From: Bedellia somnulentella
Lineage: Eukaryota > Arthropoda > Insecta > Lepidoptera > Bedelliidae
NCBI GenBank assembly: GCA_963576735.1
Contig: OY755178.1
Coordinates: forward strand, 12,338,001-12,402,000
DNA: 64,000 bases
Reading direction: 5' to 3'
This document shows positions 11,745 to 23,700 of this stretch, piece by piece. Position 1 is the first letter of the stretch, and every line of letters begins with the position of its first letter. The notes under the pieces were generated by a model, which searched no databases, was not told the origin of the DNA, and saw only the letters and a list, made by a program, of their open reading frames with translations. The translations under genes were made by a program, and so were the position numbers.

Positions 11745-14700
11745 CTGGAAAAGAAAGAGGATTTAAAGTGACGGTACTAATAATAATATTAATTATAGAT
11801 TAAATCATATTTATTTAATGGTACTCTTCACTGAGTTAATAAATAATATTTTGAATCTCAGCGGTGGTGGTTCAGTGTCTAGTGGGCTATTAGCACTTTG
11901 GGCAGTTATTGCAAATTTGATTACCGCTAAAACATTACAAACTAAAACCATATATGCACCATACCATACATACATATACATATATGCACCAGTTTTTACA
12001 CGAGCGGCCTGTGGGTTAGTTATGCGCAGAAACAGTACAGTGCCCTTCGCGTGCAGTACAATAATGCATTCAGGGTGATTGTGGGACTGCCCCGTTTCTG
12101 TAGCGCGTCGGGGATGTTCGCCGTGGCGAGGGTTGACTGTTTCTACACCACCATGCGCAAGCGGTGAACATCCCTGGGGCGCAGGATCCGGGCCAGCCCC
12201 AACACCATACTGAGTGCATTTGCAAGTAGGTTTGACTGCGCGTTGTGAACCACTGCAGTATGATACATGCACGCGCACTACCTAAAGTAAAATAGGATTG
12301 TACTTTGGGTCGGGGCGTTATTTAATTGTATAGTTTAACTTTTGATTATTTTATTATTATTATTTTATTTTTTAACATTTATTGATTAAGTTAATTTTTA
12401 TTTGAAATTGTGTGTTTTAAAACTATTGTAGTAATTAATTATGGATTTTATTATCTGAGAAATAAATGATTTGATTGATTGATTGATATATGTATTTTAA
12501 TCATGAAGATTCACATGTGGAAGTCCTACTATTAGGAAACACTTAACTCACAACTCTATATTTCAGTAACGGTTAGATAGAGCTTCAGAATTAGATATTT
12601 CTAAACCAATTTTGCAAGTTGATAGGAGAAAAGATTGTACGATGATGGGTGATTGTAGATGGGTCTTCAGCCACATCGCCGAATAATCACTTAAAAGCCT
12701 AAGACACCATACGACACCCACGGTCAAAAATTTGTATGTGTTTTTCTGAGTACAGCTGCAATATCCGGGTACAAAATGCTAACATATTCAAAGGCTAGTA
12801 CTTTGTAATCATTCGCAAATACTTGATTATTATTTATAATTACTTCATTACTGTTGTTTTATTATTTTGTTTGTGTTAATGAATCAATGTTTATCGCGAG
12901 TGGTTTTAACTACTCATTATTTCCTGTTATGAGTTATTGTTGGAAGATTTTTAAATAACGTTTATAACAGTAATTCAGTGCTTTTCCTTAAAAATCTAGG
13001 TCTAATTAATAATAATAGTAATCAGGGTGCCACTTTATGTCTATCCTTATTATCGATAAGTTGGCGATGTATTGTTTACTATTCATATCCCGGAAGGGGT
13101 AGCAGAAGTACTATTTTATCTTAATATCACCTGAATTTATCATCTACATTACAATTTATGTACATTAATAGAGAGCAAGAGTATTACAGCCTCCCTTTTT
13201 ACAATATTATTCCAATTTTATAATATAATCAGTTATAACTTTAGTTTTTTTCTTTAATTATTTATATCTTAACTTTTTCTATTCTTGTTACGGTATAGCA
13301 GTCACGCTTAGTCAAAAAGTTGCAGAAAACATAATATGTATAAGGACGATGAAACATATCTGCTCTATTGTCATAAATCCATATGTACATAATCTCTTAA
13401 CCAGCAAACTAGTATTATACAATGAGTAACGGGACATTGCAACATTTTAAAATGCTGTTGTAGTTTTGCAGAAAAAACTTGTTCCTTCAGTCTTGTTGGT
13501 TTAATTTATTAACATGTTTAATTATTCGTTTTTTTGCATCTCATCAATGAATATATTTCATTGAGTTTCAGTAATATTGTTCCTGGAGGGCAATTCTCGC
13601 AAGTTCGATATCATTACTATCATAGAAATTATATCAAGTGTTCAATGTCATGTGAAAAATATCACAAAGTGAAATATATTTCTATTGATAGATTGAAACT
13701 GTATTCTCGCACACGGTAGTAATTTTTCCTTAGACATTAAAGAACGAAGACCGAAATCAATGATCCAAGCGAATGAATTGAACGAAAGGTCAGTTTAACT
13801 GTCATCTTAGATATGAAAAGGTCTTCATATCTGTCAATATTTTTACTCGACATTGGCGAAATAATTGTGGCAAACACGATTGAAGCCACCTTAAAAAATT
13901 GAATATTGAATTTCTCAATATTTACATGTGTTTTGGTTTGTTTAAATTTTCCTTTAAGTGTACTTTGCCGGTAACTAGCAAAGTCTGAATTCCCAAATGG
14001 ACCATCCGACAACCGAATTTAGTTTTTGAATTTTTATTATGGAAAAATAATATATTTTTATATTTTAATAATATAATTAACGTTGATCCAAGTAGATATT
14101 ATTTACAACTTCTAAGACTATTTGATCTATGATCCATTTAATATATTTACCTACATTTTAGTTTTCTATCTATAAGTATTCAAACAAAATTTGTAAACAA
14201 AATGGCTACCGTTCGCACGACATCTTCAAATATCATCATATCGTCTGATCGTGACCACACGATGTCATCCTTTGATATATATCATCAAAATATCGATCGG
14301 ATGGAGTGAGAATAGCTCAAGTCAAATATCGTCCGCAAAATATCACAAAAATGATAAATATCGAAAGTGATATAAAATCTACCGTGTGAGAATTGCCCTC
14401 CTGTGCGGCAAATAAACCTATCTATATCTCTTAAACGCAACTTGACCAATCTCACCTGTAAACGGTATGCTTTCCCTCCACGACCTTTCCCTCCGAATCG
14501 GTCTTACACGCCTTAATGAGGTCCGCTCCACCGCTCGCGTATAATTCTAGACAATGCGGTCGTTGACGATCGCTTGTTGGACGAACCTGGAATTAAACAG
14601 ATTAATATAAGTGTTTGGGTTTATAAAAGTGCACAAATGTCGGCTACTTTTGTATTAGAGGGAGACGCTGCGTCGTCTTATATAGAGAGCCATTCTGAAA

Positions 14701-17700
14701 ACACTTGTGTCCAAGAGAACATCGTTTCATTGTACATACATACATATACTCACGGCTATAAATCCCTAGGAGGGGTAGCCAGAGCTAAGGAACTAGAAGT
14801 TCCTCAGCCACTTTTGGAAAGTTGAGTGGGGAAAAGAAAGGTTGTTGGTGATGGGTCTCCAACTGCATTGCCCAAAAATCCCTTAAAAGCCCCAATACCG
14901 TTAGTCGCCTCTTATGTACACCCACCGGCAGAAATGGGGTAGTGTTATTATAAGCCGACACTACACAGCATTGTAGTACATCTCAACAACTAATAGTGGC
15001 GCAGTCGGTAGGATTAACAACAATAAGGGTATGCTAGATGAAAATATGTGTAGAAGAGGCTTAGATTATCACTTAATCATTTCTTACAGCGAGTGTCGTT
15101 AGAGGCGATCGATGTGGGTTTTAAAAGTGATTGTTAGGCGATGTGGTTGAGGAATCATCACCAAACCATCATCATTAATCACCGCTCAACTTCCAAAAGA
15201 GGCTATTTTCTTATTATATATATATCTATTTGTATGTAGCTTTTGGGATTTACCGCTGTGAGTATGATTTTATTTTTATGCAGAATATTATAATACCATG
15301 GACAAAAATACTATCGCAACATTTATTGGGAAAGTTAGTAGCAGGCAATTCTCATAGTTACTTATATATACATTTCAATCAATGCAATATAAATATAATG
15401 CAATAAAGTAAAAAAAAAGTTTGTATTCGACTATAAATATAGGTTTTTTTAAACATAGAATGTTCTTAACATAATTATAAAGACAAGCCAAATCTATTAT
15501 TATAAATTATATTATTAATAAAGTAATTTACCGAAATATTCTCCAGCGGTATGATCCCCCGCGGCTCCTTGTCCGTCGTGTACTCGAAGTAGTACAGGCA
15601 GTTGTCATTCAGTATGAACCACCGTCTCTTCCACGATTTGTATCTGAAATGTACAATATTGTAGTTTAGAATAGGTTTTAGGTTCCAGTTTAGGTGAGCC
15701 TTTAGGGAAGGAATGCATAAGAGCTGTAAAAGTGTGTAAAGATGTGTTAGGTGTAAGAACCAATGCAATCGTAATTATAAGCTGCACGAGGCGCGGTAAG
15801 TAAAGCGATTCTATTGGCTGTTTTTTGGGCGATGTGTCAGACCCATCACCAAACATCTATTACTTTAAAATATTTTCCCCGAACAAGTTCCTACAATGGC
15901 AAAGGATTTTTTTATTCTAAAGCTCTGACTACCCCTTTTCGGGATTTGCGATTATAACCGTGTATATATGTAGGTTACTAAATATTTACTCACAATATAC
16001 ATACATATACTCACGGCTATAAATCCCTTGAAGGGGTAGCCAGAGCTAGGGAATTAGAAATTACTCAGCCACTTTTGGTAGTTGCGTGGGGACAAGATGG
16101 TGAAATAAAGGTTGTTGGTGATGGGTCTCCAACCGCATCGCCCAAAAATCCCTTAAAGGCCCCAAATACCGTTAGTCGCCTCTAACGTTTTTACAACAAT
16201 TTAATTAGGTTGTACGAAAAAATAAAGACTCAACTTAGATCTAACATAATGAACTTCCTCTTTAGCCCACACATCCTCAAAATCTTTACTGAAAACTATT
16301 TAAATATACGCAAGGAAATATGAAGCTACGAAAGAGTAACCCTCAATTGACTTTGCCTTCTCAAAATGGAACTACTGCCGTAAGGAAAGTATTCAAATAA
16401 GACAACCCTGAACACACTGAACACACCCTCATATTCCAAAACAGAAGAATAAAAAAAGACAAGTGTAGAAGGTTGTATCATAAATTCTCTGATCTCACAA
16501 TCGTTTAAAAGTTGGAAATAAGTTCCTTTTGAATTGAAATTGAATACGGCATGTTTTTTATGAAATACTGTAACGCAGTAACAACATATAAAGTTCAAGG
16601 ATTTTTAGTTCGAGTCTAGTACAAATAGTAGTTTCGTGTTACTTTTTTATAAGTCACAGGTGTATTAGAGTTACAAGTCACTTTAACATAATCTTGTATT
16701 GCATTTAGACACTATATATGATGATGATGATCAAGCATGACATCACCATTAATACATGGTGTGGGAATGATTCGATATCACAAATTTTCTTACATCTAAC
16801 CTAATACCAATGCATTTATTTTATATTTAAAAAAAGTATACGAACGGCTAAGTTGGAATGCAATATTGGTACACTTAAATAAAAATATGTACATATAAAT
16901 AATGAAATGTAATATTTTATTCGGTTATGAGCGTGTAAAAAATTCGCGGTACGAGATAGAGGGTGATTTACATCCACACATATTCTCACGCCGTCAAGCC
17001 ATTAGTTCCCATTGGGGAACGCAGAGACTATCGATCACCACTTTGTACGATCCTGGCAAACCTCTCAAATTGGTCTATGTGCATCGATATTTACATCTAT
17101 TGCCTTTGTCTCTCCTGTGTTTTTAAGCACATCCTCTATATCTAAATGTGTCCTCCGTGGTCGTACGTACTCTACTGACATTAGACATAGAAAGATGTAT
17201 AGAACTGATAAATAATTAGGAAAGGTATAATAATGTAATTTACCTGCCACCCTGTTTCCACAGCCAGCCCTCCTTGTCGGGGTTGAAGAACGTGTGCATC
17301 AGATCGTTGCCGTCATCCTCCGGGATCTTGAACGGCTCCGTCTTTATAGACTCGTATAACGACTGCAATTATAACATATATACATACATACATATACTTA
17401 CGGCTATAAATTCCTAAAAAGGGGTAGCCAGAGCTGAGAAATTAGATATTCCTCACCCACTTTTGGAAGTTGAGTGGGGAAAAGATGGTAGAATAAAGGT
17501 TGTTGGTGATGGGTCTCCAACCGCATCGCCCAAAAATCCCTTTAAAAGCCTAGTCGCCTCTTACGCGTACACCCACCGGAAGAAATGGGGTAGTGATATT
17601 CTAAGCCAACACTACACAGCTATTTATATTATATTATTATACTAACATATATATTGTTAATATAATATAAAATATATTTAAAGAGATGTTAAAAGGGGTA

Positions 17701-20700
17701 GATTGTAAGGCTGCGAGGTGTCGGCTTAGAATAGCAAAGGACCAATTCTTAAAAAGAGTATCGTAAGAGGCGATTTCGGGTTTTGGGACTTCTTAAGTAA
17801 TTGATGGAAGATGTGTTTACCTACCACCATCACCAACCATCCTTTACTTTACAATATTTTCTACACTTATCTTCTAAAAGTGATTGAGGGATTTACAATA
17901 CTAAAACTCTGGCTAACGCTTTTTGGATTCGGATTTATAGCCGTAAGTATATGCATGTATATGGGCAGTAAAATGTGAGCCCATAGATAAGCTTTTACTC
18001 CCTGCTAATATCATATAATAAATCATAGTCGGTACAAGACATATATACAAAACAAGCTTTGCCACCAATCAAATCTGCATGTCTTAAAAGAAGGGGAAAA
18101 GCTTAAAAAAAAGAAGGGACAGGGTAAAGAGTCGGACCAACTTTTACATGATCAGCAACAAATAAAAAATAGCAATTCTAATCTTTATTTTAACTTTTAT
18201 ATATATAGGACCATAATTGCCGCTGTCTATGTTTCAACCACCAAGAACCTTTATTTTCCAATCTCTTCCCCACTTAACTTCCAGAAGTGGCTGATGTATT
18301 TCTTTTTCTGAAGCTCTGGCTACCCCTTTTAGTGATTTACAGCCGTAAGTACATATACATAATACGTAACGTATGTACGTTTCAAATATAGACATACTTT
18401 CTATTTAAGTATGAAATACTCGAGGTTATAATAACAGTATTAGGTACTTAGTACGCTGACATTACATTGCATATTCATAAGTACAGTCACAGCATTGTAT
18501 TGTATCGACAGGATCGGAATTTCGCATCGAAACCGGAGCGATGACTTACGATTCCATTGTAATTGAAACAAATAACGTTGTACCTACAGACGTAGTAAAC
18601 TCTAGAACAGTAATTGGGACTGACATAATGCCATTTTGAAGATTGAATGTTTTTTGTGTGAGTGGGATGTCATTATTTTAGTTTTAAGATAATTTATCGG
18701 TGGAAATGTGATTTTATCGGAATCGATTGGTTTGTACTAATTGGGCCTCTGTCTACACAGTTAAGCATTATATAAGGTTATATACCTAAGATATACATAA
18801 TTAATATGCCTGCAATTTTTTTTCTAATTTTTAATCCATGGTTGATTTCTGTGGTATTTGGGTTCGTTTTAACGTGCACGTATAGGCTAAGGTTGCCTTT
18901 TAAACTGCTCAAACGGTTGTCTTATACAATTGGTGTGGAATTTCCTGCGCCTATGGTCACACACAACGCTATTTGTTGGACAGTTTACCAAAGCATGAGA
19001 TAGACACGTATTAATACAATTGAACTAATGACACGCAATGTACTGTATTTGGCAATTAATAGTTGCGTACTGTGTGCGATACTGCTTATTTAACGTTGTC
19101 AATTGAACGTTTCGAGACAAAAAGTTTACAAACAGTAGTATTTTTCTTGCATGCTTTGGGCTGAGAATAATAAGCTGTGTTATATCGGATTGAATATCAT
19201 AGCGAAACTTTGTCTTATAGAGTGTATTGGTTAAGAAAAAGGGTTTACGGTAATCATTGATTTACTTTTAGCTAAGTGAATCAATGATTGGAGATACGAA
19301 CATTCAGCTATCCTTGCATGAAAATGTTTCTGTCATAGTTAGAAACAAATCAGGAAGTTTAGACTAACTGCTCGACACACAGATTGGGATTGGAAACTAC
19401 GAGTACATTGGCCAAAACTAATTTCACCAAATCACATCTGGTATTGACATTCCAACATGAATTAGTTCTTGAAATTTACTGTATGTCACTGTACCGCGCT
19501 ATTATTATTTATTTCATAGTTGGTCAAGGTCATATATGGGTCATAGTCATATTATAAATAAATAAATATCTTTATATATTTTTAAAATACTCACCAAGAG
19601 CAGTTCCTGCGGCAAATCACCACCATTATTGATCCCCCTATTCATAGCAACGAACTGTTCTGGAGTAGGCTTATCTTTAACACTAGGGTTGTGCAGTGAC
19701 GTATTGAGCATAATAATGGCGAAACTTAGCACGTAACAAGTGTCAGCATTTGTGAAGATATCGGGGTTGAGCTGGCAGTACCGCTGGGCGAAGCATTCCA
19801 TCATTCGGTCTATCTTTTGCGCTTCACCTGGCAATCTAAAGCTCCATAGGAATTGTCTGGAACCAAAAAAAAAACAGAATTCATGACAAAGATAAAGGGT
19901 GGAAACTCTGTTTTGGTTACAAGAAAATAAAACAAATGGGTAAAATCAAACATAAATCTAACTCAACAGTCCTCATAACTTGGCACTGTTGTAAGCTTCT
20001 TGCCAAATATTGAAAGTGGTGCACTGAAACTATAATTTCGCAAGACCGGGATACTACTGCTTCAAATGTGTTCGTTTCCATAATAAGTCATAATGTTTTA
20101 AGTTAACTATTTATACTGTTATTATTCTTATTTATATTCTATCATATAAGTATTCCTGTCTTAAATTAATAAGCACCAAAAAGTCCATCAAAATATAATC
20201 TACATAATGTAATGAAATATTATTTACTTTTCATAACAATTATTAAACGCAATATATTTCTGGTTTCCACGAAACGCTAGCGTGTATTGTACTAATTGGG
20301 CCATGTTATACTTTGTGTACGCTAAATAAATATTTGGAGATATGTTCTCATGTTTTCCGCGAATTTGCTTTTATTATCTACTGTGCAAATGTGAGAAGAT
20401 TTATTCAGCGTTCAATATCAAATATGAGTTGTATTATTGTTGAGACTTTTTTAATCTAACTTTAGTTTGTCCAACACAAAGTACTAGCTATATTTAGTAG
20501 TACTAGTATCTATATTAGTGATAAAGTGTTCTTAACCGTGTTAGCAACCGTGATAGCCCAGTGGGTAGAACACTCGGTTATCGTGCAAACGACTAGTGTT
20601 CAAATCCTGGGTCGGGCCTACACCAATTTGTCTTTTCTAAAGACATATGTGTGGTTAATTTATCATGGTTGTTAACGGTGAGGGAAAACATCGTGAGGAA

Positions 20701-23700
20701 ACCCACATGGCTGAGTTGTACTTAGTCATGTGACAGTGTATTCGTACAAAACGGCGATAGGCCTGCCCCCTATCACGTGAGTACACTGTCCATGCAAAAC
20801 GTGGGTACTCTGAACACCAGGTGACAAAGTCACGTGATGTTCAGAAGTATTAGTACCTCTGCCAACCCCTTCGGGGATATTCGGCGTGAACGTTTATGTT
20901 ATGTTATGTTCTTAATATTAATAATAGTAAAAAACGGTTATGTCACTACGAGTGAGTGGCTAATATAGTTGTGTACAACATGCTATATTTTCATAAAGGC
21001 CGTGAAAATTTATATAAATACCAACATTTTGTTTGTTATTTTAATTATGCGATTTGTCGCTGTTGGTTGATGGCTTAGTTATTATTATAATTTAATTATT
21101 CCACTATATTTCCTAAGCTAAAACTTTGCACATAAAGTTTTAGTATATTATTACTTTTAAAAGAAATGTAACTTTATTTTTTATACAATGAAGTTTAAAT
21201 TGTCCGTTTAAATGTCATACATATAATGTAGTAACGTACTTTTAAGCAAGGAATTTCTGAACGTTGACTATAGTAAATTTCCGTATAAAAAACGGCACGT
21301 GCTAAGCAAGCTGTTTACCAAAAGGTCATGTTATATTGATCAACCTAGCGTCGGTCTTACTTTTTACAAAAGCAATGATATTAAGTAATCACATATTTTA
21401 TATAACGAATCTGCACGCCAGCGTCGAAACGGTTTTAAAAGCCTTTTAAAGCAATCCATAGACTTAATTACTTTTTTTCTGAAACAATCGCATTTCTTTT
21501 ACGACGGGATGGAAATGTTAGAAATTTATTTATTTTGCATACTTAACTCTATAATTATTTTAAGAAAGGCTTAGCTAGTGAGTTGCGGAAAAAATTACAC
21601 TCGCTCTTCCTTCAGTATCTTTGTCGACAATAGATAATGCTAAAATGACAGATGGGAAAACGTACGATTTCTTATAGATTAGGAATATTTTGTCGCTAAA
21701 AGAGTTTAAATAAATAACAAATTGAGAATGTTTGTACAGGTTCATCGTAGATTTAATTAAAACTAGTTTGCCCCGGCCTTACTACGAGGTAAAGTTTTGC
21801 AAAGATTAATTCACAGGCCGTACGGTTGACATCATCGGCAAATAAAGTGCCAGCCTTGCGTTTAGTGAACTCATCGCGCTTAAATAAATTAAACGATTTT
21901 GTTTGTGACACTTGTAGCACGCTAATTCATAAATTTAGATTTTTTAGTATTACAATTACTATGGCTTACAGACTTGTAGGCTTAACATGTAACCCTAAGT
22001 TAGTTCTTTCCGAAATTTTGGCATTAATTACTCAAAGTAACATGTGAATATTGTGAATCGTATGATTACATATGAAGCATTGTAATATAGGAAACAAATT
22101 AAGATAATTGAGAAATAAACTGATAATCTAGTTGAGTGCAGTAAAGAATATCCCACCAAAAACATTCTGTAAAAAATAGACAAGTCTCGATAGAGCTGCT
22201 TGTTTATCTCTAAAAAGTAATGAAATCTCTAAAATAAGTGGAGCCAAGTGTAAAATTCCTTACTGCGATGTATGTGATTTTACGTGACTTGGCCGTTGGC
22301 TTGTAATTAGTAGAATATGATTAAAGTTTAAGGGAAACATAGAAATAATCACGTTCTTACAACTAAAAATAAAGATAGATTATAATCACAAAAAAATGTT
22401 AAGTGAGCTCTACATAATCGGCAAAGAAGTTTAGAAGATTTGAATAAATCTGCAAATAACTTAGTAAATAAACTTGTACATACTAAACGTGTCAAGAATG
22501 TTCAACGGCCAAGTCACGTAAAATTAACAAATATATATGTCGCAGGAAAATCATCAAACTCGTTAACTTATAAGTTTCCTAGGAAACTTGTAAGTTGACG
22601 GAAATCCGTCAAACAGCATGCGAATTTACATCTTACCTGATAGATTTTAGGAAACTTGTAAAATAACGAACTCACCTCAGGAAAATTGTAAGTGGGGATA
22701 ATTTTTGACAAGTTTCCTAGTTTTGAATTTATAATTTAGGAAATTTGTAAGCCTCCTAATGGCTGCTAGTGAAATTGTTAATTGAACCAGTTACTTATGA
22801 TGATTGGTTAAGAAGTGAGTTGAGTAAAGAAAAAAGCATGAATTTAAAGTAATGACAATGTTTTGATATTTTCAAATATAAATGAGGAACTGGACTAAGA
22901 AGGGTTTCCTGGCCGTTAGTCTTACGTAATAATAAACGAAAACTACGAATAATTTATTACGATGATTGATTTTTACACTAGTTTCCATTCGTTTATCAAC
23001 CAACCTTCTGACTTGCTTTTCATTCACTCACATCACAGTAGCGAATTACTACTAAAATCAGAAGGTGGCGCTGGGTATACGGCCACTTCACCTAACAATC
23101 ACTTAAAAAGCCTTTGGTTTCCTCTTAGGACAACCGCGGGATAAAATATTATGAATGCAGTAAATTTGTAAGAGTTTAAAATCGTACAAGCATCGGTTAA
23201 GAATAGCACTAACATATTTCTGGCGGTAACCTATAACAATGGATGTCATTGAAGGCGATACGGTTGGAGACCTATCTCCAATAATGTTTACATTACAATA
23301 CAATCTTGTCCCCTTTAACTTCCAAAAGTAGCTAAGAAATTTCTTATTCCGACAGTCAGGCCACCCACCCTTTCTAGGGATTTATTGCCGCAAGTATAGG
23401 TATGTATGTATCGGTATAAAAACGCTCTTTAAAAAAAGATCTAGAAGGTATTCATACTATATTACAATAAAGTATCACGATATATACTTAAACAATTTAT
23501 ATTTAAGAAATACTCTTAATACTTTTTAATTTTATGTCAGTAACAGAAAATAATAGCAAATTAATAAATTTGCATTAGTAAAGCAAGGAAAATATTAGTT
23601 TCGATTGTCAAGTTGACGAGACGCGCGAATGCGTCACGTCACGTGACCGCCGGCAGCCAATCCGCATTCACTAACATCCCTCTCTTCGCGTCGTCAGTGC

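Larger units (their letters stand above)
11745..14455 (-). other. Cytohesin intron 8
   Basis: 2.7 kb between exons 8 and 9. It carries the LINE fragment, one old family B copy and most of the GGAGGGCAATTCTC element; 12730-13570 shows nothing else. Confidence 0.9.
17363..19594 (-). other. Cytohesin intron 5
   Basis: Three family B copies occupy 17.38-18.37 kb. In 18370-19590 I see no exon or repeat; the plus-strand frame at 18806-19003 is not recognisable. Confidence 0.9.

Noticed and set aside
11811..12278. Minus-strand 155-codon ORF
   Set aside because: Overlaps the LINE fragment whose plus-strand frame gives clear reverse-transcriptase-associated motifs; this frame is a shadow.
20546..20620. 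Possible tRNA gene
   Set aside because: It is the tRNA-derived head of SINE family A; the cloverleaf is imperfect and it continues into the SINE body.
23103..23303. ORFs within the long-TIR element centre
   Set aside because: They cross SINE fragments and show no transposase motif.
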